From the NCBI GenBank assembly GCA_964391865.1, contig CAYMNQ010000009.1, positions 1 through 59,777 of the forward strand: 59,777 bases of DNA, written 5' to 3'. Under the pieces are notes generated by a model that saw only the letters and a list, made by a program, of their open reading frames with translations, was not told the DNA's origin and ran no database searches. The stretch's first letter is position 1. Each line of letters opens with the position of its first letter. The position numbers and the translations under genes are program-made. Positions 33,308-45,116 of this stretch are shown here, piece by piece. The DNA is from DASZQL01 sp964391865 (lineage in GTDB: Bacteria; Planctomycetota; Phycisphaerae; Phycisphaerales; UBA1924).

Positions 33308-33390
33308 TCACGGCTCGTGAGCCGTAGCGATTCGGTTAGCGTGCATCATGGTCAGCTCCTCCTCAGTTGCTCTTGAGATCGCGCACCGGC

Positions 33391-33633
33391 TCAGTCCCGA
33401 GACATCCTGTCGGGCTTCTGCTCTGGTGCTCGTTTGAAGTCGTGTTGCCCGCTGCGGGTTTCGATTGTCACGGCGACCAGTGAGGCAGCGTCGGGGCGAG
33501 CGCTGAATCCGCCCGGCAACTCGCGAGGCGCTTGCCGGACCAGGATGTACCCCGCCATCACGACGAGCAACGCCGCGAAGATCCGCCTGAGGGTGTGCTG
33601 AGTGATGGATGGCCACAGCTTGTTGCCGATCAG
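33391..33633 (-). pseudogene. C-terminal remnant of a membrane permease, TauE/SafE-like
   Basis: The minus frame reads LIGNKLWPSITQHTLRRIF, AALLVVMAGYILVRQ, then a soluble tail of about 45 residues to a TGA. The G-KLW-I----LRRIFA-LLV--GY-L pattern is the usual last helix of TauE/SafE-type exporters. The rest of the gene is missing: the frame is lost immediately upstream, next to the RND pump stop. Family call is by pattern only. Confidence 0.4.
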
Positions 33634-33672
33634 GCTCCGTCAACAAGGTTCATCAATGAAAAACCGGAGACC

Positions 33673-36600
33673 CTAACAGAAGAGCCTCCTGCGGAAGCGG
33701 TGTAGTGATAGGTGTGCGACCGGAGTAACCAACAGCGTGAGAATCAGCGAGAGCGTCTGCCCGCCGATGACGACGACCGCGATCGCGCGGCGTTCTTCGG
33801 CGCCGGGGCCGGTGCCGATCGCGAGCGGAAGCATGCCGCCGACCAGCGCGAGCGTGGTCATGAGGATCGGCCGTAGCCGATCCCGGCTGCCCTGCACGAC
33901 GGCTTCATCAAGAGGCATGCCGCGCGCATGGAGCTGGTTGATGTGATCGATCTGCAGGATCGAATTCTTCTTCACCACGCCGAAGAGCACGAGAATTCCC
34001 AGCGCGGAATACAGGTTGAGCGACTCGCCGAACGCCCACAGAGACACGAACGCGAAGGGCACCGAGAGCGGCAAGGAGAGCAGGATCGTGAGCGGGTGTA
34101 CGTAACTCTCGTAGTTCGATGCGAGAATCATGTACATGAAGACGATGGACAGCACGAACGCGAAAAGGAACTCGCCGAACGTGCGCTCGAGTTCGCGTCC
34201 GCGGCCGAGGATGCGCACGCTGTACTCCTGCGGCATGCCGAGCGCATCGATCTCGATGCGGAGTGCGGCGAGACGGTCCGCGAGCGCGAAACCCGGCCCG
34301 ACCGAGCCGCGGAGATTCGCGGCGCGCACGCGGTCCAGTCGATCGATGCGCGCCGCGGTGAACGTCGCTTCGATGCTCGCGAAACTCCGGAGTTCGGCGG
34401 TGTTCTCGCCCTGGGGCCCGCGGGCGGGGATCAGCAGGCGTGGAACCTTCGTGGGATCCGCGCGGTCTTCCGGTGAGAGCCGGAGTTGTACGTCGTAATC
34501 CTCGTTCGTGGACTCATCGCGGAAGCGTGTGACCTCGTCTTCGCCGCCCACAAGGATGCGGAGCGCCGCGCCGATGTCGCGCGGCGAGACGCCAAGGTCC
34601 GCCGCCCGTTCGCGGTCGATCTGCACGCGCAGTTCCGGGGTGTTGAGCTTGAGCGTGGTGTCCGCGTCGGGCAACCCGCCCAGTTCGCGCGAGCGGAGGC
34701 GCAGGGTTTCGGTGTATTCCGCGATCTTCTCGAGTTCGGGGCCGCGGATCGCGATGTCGATATCGAAGTTGCCGCCCCCGATATTGAACGCAGGGAACGG
34801 ACGGACCGAGATGCGAAGGTCGGTGAGCGAGCGCAGATCTCGGCGGAGTTCCTGCATCACGTCGGACTGCGAGTAGTTGCCACGGAACGCGCCGAGCGGA
34901 TTGCCCGCGAGCGTCGCGCGCCACAGCTTCGACAGCGAGAAGACACGCTCGGAATGCGGGGCGATCCGGACGTAGATCTCGGCGCGGTTCACCTGCCCGA
35001 GGAATGAGCCGCCGACGGACGACAGCACGGTGCGCACCGCGGGACGCGCGCGGATACGGTCTTCGACCTCGCGCACAGCATCGTCAAAGGCGGGGAAGCT
35101 GACGCCCTCGGGACCGGAGATGTTGACGTTGAACTCCGCTTCATCGATGTCGCTCGGGAGATAGTCCTGGCGGAGCAGCCCGTACAGCGGGACGGACGAC
35201 GCGACGACGATCGCGGCTCCGGCGAGCGTGATGAGCGGATGCCGCACGCACCACGTGAGCGCGCGGTGGTAGAGCCGATCGAGGAGAGCGTAGAACCCCG
35301 CGCGGGACTTCGGCGCGGGCGTGCCGCTCGCTGGCCGCTCGGGGCGCAGCAGTCGCGACGCCATCATCGGCGTCAGCGTGAAGGAGACCAGCAGGCTGAC
35401 CATCACCGCCGCCGCCGCCGTCACGCCGAACTGGTAGAGCAGACGCCCTGAAATCGATGACATGAACGACACGGGCACGAAGATCACAACCAGGGAGAGC
35501 GTGGTTGCGAGCACGGCGAGCGCGATCTCCGCCGCCCCGCGCGACGCCGCTTCCCTCGGCGAAAGCCCCTTCTCCTCGACGAGCGTGAAGATGTTCTCGA
35601 GCACCACGATCGCGTCGTCGATCACGATGCCCACCATCAGCACCAGCGCGAGCATGGTGACGCTGTTGAGCGTGAAGCCGAACGCCCACATGACGGCGAA
35701 CGTCGAGACGACCGAGGCCGGGATCGCCACGCCCGCGATGAGTGTCGAGCGCCATGACCGCATGAAGATCAGCACCACGAGCGTGGCAAGAATCGAACCG
35801 ATGACGAGGTGGATCTCGATCTCGTGCAGGGCGGCGTAGATGTAGCTCGACTGGTCACGGATGACTTCGAGGGTCACCCCCGCGGGGAGCAGTTCGCGCA
35901 GGCCGTCCAGCTCGGCACGAACACCCTCGATGACCGCGATGCTGTTCGCGCCCGACTGCCGGCGGATTTCGAGTGAGACTGCTGGCACGCCGTTCAGCCG
36001 GGCCGATGAGCGCTGCTCGCGCGTACCGTCGGTCGCGGTGCCGATATCGCGCACTCGGATTGGAACGCCGTTCGACACCGATACCACGATCTCGTCAAAC
36101 TGCTCTGGTGTCCGCAGCCGCCCCATGGTGCGGAGCACGCGCTCCTGCTCGTCCCCGGTGATGTTGCCGCCCGGGATGTCGGCGTTCTGCCGGATGATCG
36201 CGTCGCGCACCGCCGTGATCGGGATTCCGAGCGACGCGAGCCGGTCGGCGCTCACATCCACGTTGATGGTTCGCTCCAGCCCACCCACGATGCTGACCTG
36301 CCCAACCCCCGCCGATCGCTCGACGCGCGGTCGGATGACCTTGTCCGCCAGCTCTGTGAGTTCGCGGATCGAGAGCTCGCCGCTCAGCGCGATGGTGAGC
36401 ACGGGCGATGAGTCATTGTCGAACTTCGAGACCACCGGCGGCTCGGCGTCGTCGGGCAGCCGGCGCACGGCGGCTGCGACACGGTCGCGCACGTCCTGTG
36501 CCGCCGCTTCGATATCACGCGACAGGCTGAACGTGGCGAGCACAATCGACGAGCCCTGCCCGGAGATCGAACGAAGCTCCTCGATGCCCTCGACCGTGTT

Positions 36601-36816
36601 GACCGCCTCTTCGATGATCTGAGAGACCTGCGACTCCACTTCTTCGGGCGATGCGCCGGGGAGCGAGGTGCGCACGTTGATCGTCGGCAGATCGACCGAG
36701 GGCAGCCGGTCGACCGGCAGTTTCATGAACGCGACCGTGCCGACCACGACCATCGCGGTGATCAGCATCACCGCGAAGACCGGCCGACGGATGCAAGTCT
36801 CGGCAAGAGTTCTCAA
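33673..36816 (-). CDS. RND-family efflux pump (AcrB/MexB-like inner-membrane protein)
   Basis: 1047 residues, the normal length for HAE1-type pumps. TM1 is VFAVMLITAMVVVGTVAF. The porter domain (TSLPGASPEEVE, DNDSSPVLTIALSGE) leads to the TM bundle with the proton-relay pair Asp400-Asp401 in VGIVIDDAIVVLENI. The second half repeats the layout and ends ILTLLVTPVAHLSLHRFRRRL. The start is TTG at 36816, overlapping the stop of the outer-membrane factor as TTGA. It forms a tripartite pump with the outer-membrane factor upstream and the divergent adaptor at 38424; substrate class (drug or solvent) not predictable. Confidence 0.93.
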   Translation of the reverse strand: MRTLAETCIRRPVFAVMLITAMVVVGTVAFMKLPVDRLPSVDLPTINVRTSLPGASPEEVESQVSQIIEEAVNTVEGIEELRSISGQGSSIVLATFSLSRDIEAAAQDVRDRVAAAVRRLPDDAEPPVVSKFDNDSSPVLTIALSGELSIRELTELADKVIRPRVERSAGVGQVSIVGGLERTINVDVSADRLASLGIPITAVRDAIIRQNADIPGGNITGDEQERVLRTMGRLRTPEQFDEIVVSVSNGVPIRVRDIGTATDGTREQRSSARLNGVPAVSLEIRRQSGANSIAVIEGVRAELDGLRELLPAGVTLEVIRDQSSYIYAALHEIEIHLVIGSILATLVVLIFMRSWRSTLIAGVAIPASVVSTFAVMWAFGFTLNSVTMLALVLMVGIVIDDAIVVLENIFTLVEEKGLSPREAASRGAAEIALAVLATTLSLVVIFVPVSFMSSISGRLLYQFGVTAAAAVMVSLLVSFTLTPMMASRLLRPERPASGTPAPKSRAGFYALLDRLYHRALTWCVRHPLITLAGAAIVVASSVPLYGLLRQDYLPSDIDEAEFNVNISGPEGVSFPAFDDAVREVEDRIRARPAVRTVLSSVGGSFLGQVNRAEIYVRIAPHSERVFSLSKLWRATLAGNPLGAFRGNYSQSDVMQELRRDLRSLTDLRISVRPFPAFNIGGGNFDIDIAIRGPELEKIAEYTETLRLRSRELGGLPDADTTLKLNTPELRVQIDRERAADLGVSPRDIGAALRILVGGEDEVTRFRDESTNEDYDVQLRLSPEDRADPTKVPRLLIPARGPQGENTAELRSFASIEATFTAARIDRLDRVRAANLRGSVGPGFALADRLAALRIEIDALGMPQEYSVRILGRGRELERTFGEFLFAFVLSIVFMYMILASNYESYVHPLTILLSLPLSVPFAFVSLWAFGESLNLYSALGILVLFGVVKKNSILQIDHINQLHARGMPLDEAVVQGSRDRLRPILMTTLALVGGMLPLAIGTGPGAEERRAIAVVVIGGQTLSLILTLLVTPVAHLSLHRFRRRLFC

Positions 36817-38255
36817 GACTCACGCTCCGCTGACGCCGGCGGACCAACCGGTCCGCGACGGTCGAGGAACGGCGAATCCGGGATCTCGGCCCGCGGCTCG
36901 GACGGTTCGGGCCACGGCACCCCGAACTGATCCTGCATCAGCAGCCCGCACGCGCGGCGCAGCGCCAGCGTGGCGGCCTTCGTGACAAACTCCTCGCTTG
37001 TCGCTTCCAGCTCCGCGAGCAGCAACTCGTCTTGTGCCCTGACCCGCTCGAGGTTCGTCCCAAGCCCTGCTTGGTACGAAGCCTCAGCGAGGAGCAGCGT
37101 TTGCCGTGCAACAGTGACCTGATTGGACAATTCGGCGGCCCGCGCGCGCGAGGCGCTCAGTTGGTGGGCTGCGATCTCAACGTCTCGGCGTGCTTCGCGC
37201 TCCAACAGCCGGAATTCCAGCACGCGCTGCCGGAAGACCGACCACGCGGCGCGCACATCGGCCTCGATGCGCCCGGCGGAGAAGATCGGAGCGCGGAGCT
37301 GGATCAGCGATGCGATTATCGCGCCGGAGTCGTCGGGTGCTCGCGCGAGAAAATAGTCGAGATTCAGGCTGATCGATGGCGCGTACTGCCCGATCGCGGC
37401 GTCGACCAGAAGCCGTGCCGCGTTGGCCTCCTCGCGCGCCGCGCGCAGATCCTGCCGGAACTCCCTCGCGGTCGTCACCAGCCCCGCGAAATCGGGGGTC
37501 TCCAGCGGTGGGTTGAACCCGTCGATAAGCTCGGAATCCCCCAGTTCCACGTTGGTCAGCAGCGCGAGAACCGCGCGGGCCTCCCGAGCCTGGCTTCGGG
37601 CGCTGATCAGTTGGGTTCGCGTCCGAGAGACTTGGGCCTCGATCTGAGCAACATCAAGAGGGCGCGTCAGGCCCACCTCGTTGCGGGCTCGCGCATCTTC
37701 AAAGCGCGCCAATTGCGCCTGCACGGATGATTCGAGCACGGCGGTCAGCCGCTCGGCGCGCAGCGTTTCGTAGTATGCCCGCGATGTCTGGAGCAGCAGC
37801 GTTTCACGCAGATCGAGGATCAGCCAGCGGCGCGCGCGTGCGACGGCGTCCGCGGCGTCGACCGCCCGCAGGTCGCTTTGCCCGGTGAGCACGCGGTACT
37901 GCCCCGTGACGCCGAGGTCGGTCTGGACGACACCGTCCGAGCCCGTGTTCTCGCGCAGCGTGACGTCGGTGAACAGGTCGAATGTCGGCAGCAGCGCTGC
38001 GGCGGCACGCTGCCGATCCGCCAGAGCCTGGACGTACGACTCGCCCTGGGCGGCGAGCAGCTCGTTGTGCTCCGCGGTGTAGCGAAGAGCGTCGAGCAGC
38101 GACAGCGGCGCGCCGGGATCGAAGGCCGTCCGCACGCCGGGCGGGTCGCTGATCGATCGGTACGCGTCGACGTCTGCACGCTGATCCGTGGCGCATCCGG
38201 CGAGAGCGCAGAGACACGCGGCCGCGACGCCGCGATGCACGCGCCGGCACCTCAT
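36813..38255 (-). CDS. Outer-membrane efflux factor (TolC/OprM-like lipoprotein)
   Basis: 480 residues with a lipobox (CLCALAGC). The body is the TolC-type long-helix repeat: LDALRYTAEHNELLAAQGES, RFEDARARNEVGLTRPLDVAQIEAQ, SLNLDYFLARA and SYQAGLGTNLERVRAQDELL. The GL-- position before the helical hairpins is conserved in both halves, as expected for a trimeric channel. It ends with a Pro-rich tail. Translationally coupled to the RND pump (TTGA). Confidence 0.9.
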   Translation of the reverse strand: MRCRRVHRGVAAACLCALAGCATDQRADVDAYRSISDPPGVRTAFDPGAPLSLLDALRYTAEHNELLAAQGESYVQALADRQRAAAALLPTFDLFTDVTLRENTGSDGVVQTDLGVTGQYRVLTGQSDLRAVDAADAVARARRWLILDLRETLLLQTSRAYYETLRAERLTAVLESSVQAQLARFEDARARNEVGLTRPLDVAQIEAQVSRTRTQLISARSQAREARAVLALLTNVELGDSELIDGFNPPLETPDFAGLVTTAREFRQDLRAAREEANAARLLVDAAIGQYAPSISLNLDYFLARAPDDSGAIIASLIQLRAPIFSAGRIEADVRAAWSVFRQRVLEFRLLEREARRDVEIAAHQLSASRARAAELSNQVTVARQTLLLAEASYQAGLGTNLERVRAQDELLLAELEATSEEFVTKAATLALRRACGLLMQDQFGVPWPEPSEPRAEIPDSPFLDRRGPVGPPASAERES

Positions 38256-38423
38256 TGTGCCGCTCCTACGACCGATCGGGCATTCGCCCCCTGCCCTGTC
38301 GCGCCGCTCAGCAATTGATGCTCCCTGGTCACGCCGGCATGGTAGTGCGACGCACGTACCGGGGCGAGCGGGATATCATCGCGAGTCCCTGAGACCAGTG
38401 CCGCACGAGGAAGCCATGCATCA

Positions 38424-39656
38424 ATGACCCAGCGCGTCCCGCCGCCGATTCAGATCGCGTTCGCCGTCGCGGCGCTCTCACTGGTCACCTTGAGCGGCTG
38501 CGGGCAGTCGGGAGCGCCGGTTGCAGCGCGCTCCGATGCCCCGCCGAGAGAGGTTCGCGTCGTCCCCGTCGAGCGCCGCCCGATCGAGCTGATGGTCGAG
38601 GTCACCGGCACGCTCTACGGCGAAGAAGAAATCGAAGTGTCGGCCGAGGTATCCGGTCGGCTCAGCGCGATCCACGCGGACTTGGGAGACACTGTGCCGC
38701 ACGGCGGGCTGTTGGCCCGGATCTCACCCACCGATTTCGAGCTGTCGGTGAGCGAGCAGGAGGCGGCGTTGAAGGCGGCGCTCGCCAAAGTCGGGCTCGA
38801 TGCGCTGCCCTCTGAGATCTTCGAAGTCGACTCACTCCCGGTGGTCGAACGGGCGATCGCGCAGGAATCAAATGCGCAGGCCCGGCTCGAGCGGGCGCGC
38901 CGCCTCTACGATCGCGACCCGCCGCTCATTTCCGAGCAGGACTTCGCGGACATCCGGACGCAATACGAGGTGGCTTCGACGAGCGCGGCCGTTGAGCGCC
39001 TGAACGCCCGCTCGCTTCTCGCCGATGCGCGCGTGCGCGCATCACAGCTGCGGATCGCGCAGGAGCGACTTGCCGACACGCGCATCATCGCGCCGAACGA
39101 GCGTCAATTGACCTATCGGGTCGCGGCGCGGCTCGCCTCCGTCGGCGAGGTGGTGACCGAGGGCCGTCCGCTCTACCGGCTCGTGGCGAGCGACCGCGTC
39201 AAGTTCAGAGGGCAGGTGCCGGAGCGTTTCGCGTCTCAGGTGAGGGCGGGGGCTCGAGCCTGGCTGGTGGTCGAGGGCTTCGCTGATCGCTTCGAAGCAG
39301 TCGTCGCGCGGGTGGCCCCTGCGGTGGACGTCCCCAGCCGCTCATTCGCGGTCGAGATCGAGGCGGAGAACGAGGGTGCCCGACTCAAGCCCGGCAGTTT
39401 CGGTCGCGCGGTCATCGTCACGGGGATCGACCAAGATGCACGATTTGTGCCCGACTCCGCCGTCGTTCGATTCGCTGGCGTGCAGCGCGTATTCTCCGTC
39501 AAGGAAGGCAAGGCGGTGGAGCACCGGATCACCGCGGGTCAGGCGATCAACGGCGTGACGCAGGTGCTCTCCCCGCTCGACGGCGTCGACGCGGTGATCG
39601 ATGATCCAAAGTCACTGCGCGCGGGGAGCGCAGTCACCGTGACTTCTGAGCCGTAG
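38424..39656 (+). CDS. RND efflux periplasmic adaptor lipoprotein
   Basis: 410 residues. A lipobox (LVTLSGC) follows a short hydrophobic signal. The adaptor layout is seen: barrel-sandwich start EVTGTLYGEEEIEVSAEVSG, HADLGDTVPHGGLLARIS, a helical hairpin (SEQEAALKAALAKVGL to RASQLRIAQERLADTRI), the second lipoyl half APNERQLTYRVAARLASVGEVV, and beta-barrel and membrane-proximal domains. An upstream ATG (38415) followed by a stop two codons later overlaps this start (ATGCATCAATGA). Divergent from the pump and channel genes with 168 bases between, so a shared regulatory region controls all three. Confidence 0.9.
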   Translation: MTQRVPPPIQIAFAVAALSLVTLSGCGQSGAPVAARSDAPPREVRVVPVERRPIELMVEVTGTLYGEEEIEVSAEVSGRLSAIHADLGDTVPHGGLLARISPTDFELSVSEQEAALKAALAKVGLDALPSEIFEVDSLPVVERAIAQESNAQARLERARRLYDRDPPLISEQDFADIRTQYEVASTSAAVERLNARSLLADARVRASQLRIAQERLADTRIIAPNERQLTYRVAARLASVGEVVTEGRPLYRLVASDRVKFRGQVPERFASQVRAGARAWLVVEGFADRFEAVVARVAPAVDVPSRSFAVEIEAENEGARLKPGSFGRAVIVTGIDQDARFVPDSAVVRFAGVQRVFSVKEGKAVEHRITAGQAINGVTQVLSPLDGVDAVIDDPKSLRAGSAVTVTSEP

Positions 39657-39755
39657 TCAGCGTCGCTCCGCCGGTGACTCGAGTCGACTGATTCTTGGCG
39701 TGATGGAGGCTTGCCAAGGAGGATTGAAGGGCCAATGTCAGCGACTGCTCGCGCT

Positions 39756-39880
39756 GCCGGCGGTCGCCATAGCGCGGGTACAGGGGTTGCAACTGCTCAT
39801 GCGCGTGCTCGCCCTCTCCACGCACGGCCAACTGCGGGCGCAAGTGCAGTACCTCAGGGCGGAGAACCACATCCGCAGCG
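39756..39880 (+). pseudogene. IS481-like integrase N-terminal remnant
   Basis: The frame gives LLMRVLALSTHGQLRA and QVQYLRAEN, almost identical in sequence to the N terminus of the 17607-18131 relic, then stops matching after the RAEN-I-RS segment. No helix-turn-helix core or catalytic part remains. This tells us the same insertion sequence, or part of it, has landed more than once here. Confidence 0.6.
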
Positions 39881-39941
39881 TATACGGTTGGCCGAGGCGG
39901 ATTGCGCGCTTCGCCGCCACACGGCCGGGATCTGTGTCGGT

Positions 39942-39973
39942 GATCGCACGCGAACGCCAGTTCGCGTGCGATC
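39942..39973. repeat. Perfect 13-base inverted repeat hairpin
   Basis: GATCGCACGCGAA, a 6-base loop CGCCAG and TTCGCGTGCGATC. There is no T tract on either strand. It lies between the adaptor gene and the convergent FG-GAP gene and could act as a bidirectional transcript end or mRNA stabiliser, or be a relic of a mobile element end next to the integrase remnant. Confidence 0.5.
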
Positions 39974-40106
39974 GTGCCGCATGCCGCGGCACCGATCCCC
40001 GCCGACACCCGCCCCGACCCATTTGAATCGCCGGGGCGCGCCGTTGACGCGCCCGCGGCGGGTTTGATTCACACTGATCCGTCCGCGTCATCCCCGCACC
40101 GCGGCG

Positions 40107-41755
40107 TTACTCGCAGACTGTCGTCCAGTTCTGAACGACGATCGCGATGTCTGAAAGCCCAACCGCGCCGCTGCTGTCCGCATCGCCGGCGCACGATGCC
40201 CGCACACCGAGGATCGCGCCGGCCGAGGTCGCGCTGCCGAATGCGTTGGTCACCACGCAGTCATACACCCCCGCGCTCATCGCGGTGGCATTGATGGTGA
40301 GCGCGGGCGAGGTCGCGCCGGAAATCGACCCGCCGTTGACGAGCGCCGCGCCGTCTTTCCGCCATTGGTACGTCAGCGTGCCGTCGCCCGTCGCAGTGAT
40401 GGAGAAGCCGGTGCTGCCGCCCGCGGCGGGCAGAAGGACGCACGCTGGCGAAACGTCCTGCACGATCATCGGCGGCGTATCGCAGCCGTCGAGTTCGAGC
40501 ATCCAAATAGCGCCTATATCGGTGCCGCCATCGTCATCAAGAACAGCACTGACGGCGAGGTCGGCGAAGCCGTCACCATCCAGATCGCCGAGCGCGCGCA
40601 CGTCGCTGCCGAATAGATCGCCGTTGTCGAGCGGACCGGTGAAGCCGCTGGCGGCGGAGAGCTTCCGCTCTGCTTTCACAGTGCCGTTGGTATTCATGAA
40701 GAGGATGTACACCGCCCCGCGGTCGATGCCCCCGTCATCATCCTGCGAGGCCCCGACGGCGAGATCGGCCACGCCGTCATCGTCCATGTCGCCCAGCGAG
40801 GCGACGCCAGTGCCCAACCGATCGCTGTTGTCGAGCGGACCGGTAAAGCCGCCGGCGATGGAGGAGATCTTCTGCTGCGCTCGCACCGTCCCATTGGTAT
40901 TCATGAAGAGAATGTAGATCGCCCCACGGTCCGTGCCCCCGTCGTCATCCTGTGTGGCCCCGACGGCGAGATCGGTCACGCCGTCGCCGTCCAGGTCACC
41001 GATGTTGGCGGCTCTGGAGCCGAAGAAATCATCGTTGTCGAGAGGTCCGACGAAGCCGCCGGCGGTGGAGGAGATCTTCTGCTGCGCCCGCACCGTGCCN
41101 NNNNNNNNNNNNNNNNNNNNNNNNNNNNNNNNNNNNNNNNNNNNNNNNNNNNNNNNNNNNNNNNNNNNNNNNNNNNNNNNNNNNNNNNNNNNNNNNNNNC
41201 GAAGCCGCCGGCGGTGGAGGAGATCTTCTGCTGCGCCCGCACCGTGCCATTGGTGTTCATGAAGAGGATGTACACGGCCCCACGGCCATTACCCCCGTCG
41301 TCATCGCCGGATGACCCAACGGCGAGGTCGGAGACGCCGTCGCCGTCCAAGTCGCCTAGCGAGGCCAGGCTAATGCCGAACGAATCGTCGTTGTCGAGGG
41401 GGCCGGTGAAGCCGCCGACGGTAGAGGAGATCTTCTGGTGCCCCCGCACCGTGCCATCGGCGTTCATGAAGAGGATGTAAACCGCCCCGCGCTCGATGCC
41501 ACCGTCGTCATCTCCGTATGCGCCGACGGCGAAGTCGGTCACACCGTCCCCGTCGAGGTCGCCGATGTTGGCAGGGCTGAAGCCGAACCGATCATTCGGA
41601 TCGAGATTGCCCGTGAAGCCCCCGGACACCTCCGATATCTTGCTAAAGCCGACGACCTGCCCCGCCTCCGGGCACCCCGGTGCCCCGGCGAGCGCCGGCG
41701 CGCCCATCACGCCGCCCAGTATCGACGCCGCCGCGAAGATCATCTTGCCGAGCAT
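40107..41755 (-). CDS. Secreted FG-GAP repeat protein with GC-type dockerin (interrupted by N gap)
   Basis: Signal peptide MLGKMIFAAASILGGVMGAPALA, ATG at 41755 with AAGGAGAG upstream. The body is a tandem of FG-GAP/integrin-alpha-like units of about 60 residues: IGDLDGDGVTDLAVGA, DDDGGTDRGAIYILFMNTNG, TVRAQQKISS and GGFTGPLDNDDSFG. A final Ig-like domain (PACVLLPAAGGSTGFSITATGDG) is followed by a dockerin-like end CAGDADSSGAVGLSDIAIVVQNW and VCE. The 100-N run at 41100-41199 falls between units; frames on the two sides differ, as expected for an arbitrary gap length. The repeats form a beta-propeller with calcium-binding DxDxDG loops, a secreted or surface protein. Confidence 0.85.
41100..41199. 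other. Assembly gap of 100 N
   Basis: Exactly 100 undetermined bases. The roughly 50 bases ending at 41099 and the roughly 50 starting at 41200 are the same sequence (CGAAGCCGCCGGCGGTGGAG and onward to GCACCGTGCC). The true gap may be one or several 180-base repeat units, or zero if the two contig ends overlap. Confidence 0.98.
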
Positions 41756-41920
41756 GGTTCTCTCCTTGTTGAGGACCTGATTTCATTCGGGTTCCGTGGG
41801 GAAATCCATGGCCCTCACCCGCCCGACGATGAGCGGAGTGACGCCAGAACCCGGTGTCGTTCCTCTTGAGAAACGCACGGGGTCCGGTCCAGCGCTGCGA
41901 ATTCTGAATACTTGCTTTGA

Positions 41921-44444
<2,524 letters not shown>

Positions 44445-44455
<11 letters not shown>

Positions 44456-45116
44456 CTCCGAACTGTGTCGGCGGCCGCGAGCTTTGAGAGGCACGCTGCC
44501 CCATGGCACGCCGCAGCTCGCGCCGATACGACTCGCATCCCGTGCGAAACCGGTGCCGTACCGCGCCGACACCGACCCCGAGAGTCTCGGCGATCTGCTC
44601 CAACTCACGCTGCATCAGCAGCCGCTGCACGATGATGTCGCGCGTCTCGGGTTCGAGCGCGCCGAGCGCCTCGGCGATCAGCGCGGCCTGCTCGCGGTAT
44701 GACGCCCGCCGGCTCGGCGTCGAAGATCCCGCCGCCAGCCCGATCCCACCGAACCCGTCGCCCGAGTCGCCCGCCCGCGAACTCAACGGGCTTTCACGAC
44801 GCACCGCCGCCCGACGCCCCAGATCCGAGATGCAGTGGTCGATGATCGTCAGAATCCATGCCCGGAATGCCCGCGGGCCGCGCCATTCCACGCGGTCCCT
44901 CGCTGCCCACGCACGGCACAGCGATTCCTGCAGCACGTCCTCCGCTTCCGCAGTCACCCCTCGTGAACCCAGCCGAGATGCAATGACGACCAGCAGCGAC
45001 GCCGGATCGCATTCCTCGACGGCGCGATCCCAGTTCGGCATCTCGGAGAAAACGCATCCTTCGTGGTGAGGCAACATGGCTTCGTGAGCTTCTAAGACCG
45101 TCGGCACTCGCAACAT
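44445..45116 (-). CDS. ECF-type sigma factor, Cys/His-containing start region
   Basis: About 223 residues from the ATG at 45116; the start is uncertain because the frame is open to 45239 and further ATGs lie downstream. It differs from the other three kinase-paired factors: region 2 is RGVTAEAEDVLQESLCRAWAA with AFRAWILTIIDHCISDLGRR, and region 4 is LEPETRDIIVQRLLM, LEQIAETLGVGVGAVRHRF and YRRELRRAM. The helix-turn-helix is therefore of a more distant ECF group, with a long acidic linker. The N-terminal HEAMLPHHEGC could bind metal (inference). Coupled to the kinase gene by an 11-base overlap. Confidence 0.8.

Noticed and set aside
33308..33349. 13-codon ORF MMHANRIATAHEP with a strong AGGAGGAG site
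   Set aside because: Reads through a palindrome next to a permease relic; no homology can be judged and it may be a chance RBS. Not listed as a gene.
40025..40060. GC-rich inverted repeat GGGCGCG/CGCGCCC as terminator of the FG-GAP gene
   Set aside because: Stem is present but no T tract follows on the minus strand; evidence too weak to list.
40500..41650. Tandem DNA repeat as a mobile array
   Set aside because: The units of about 180 bases are FG-GAP coding repeats in frame.
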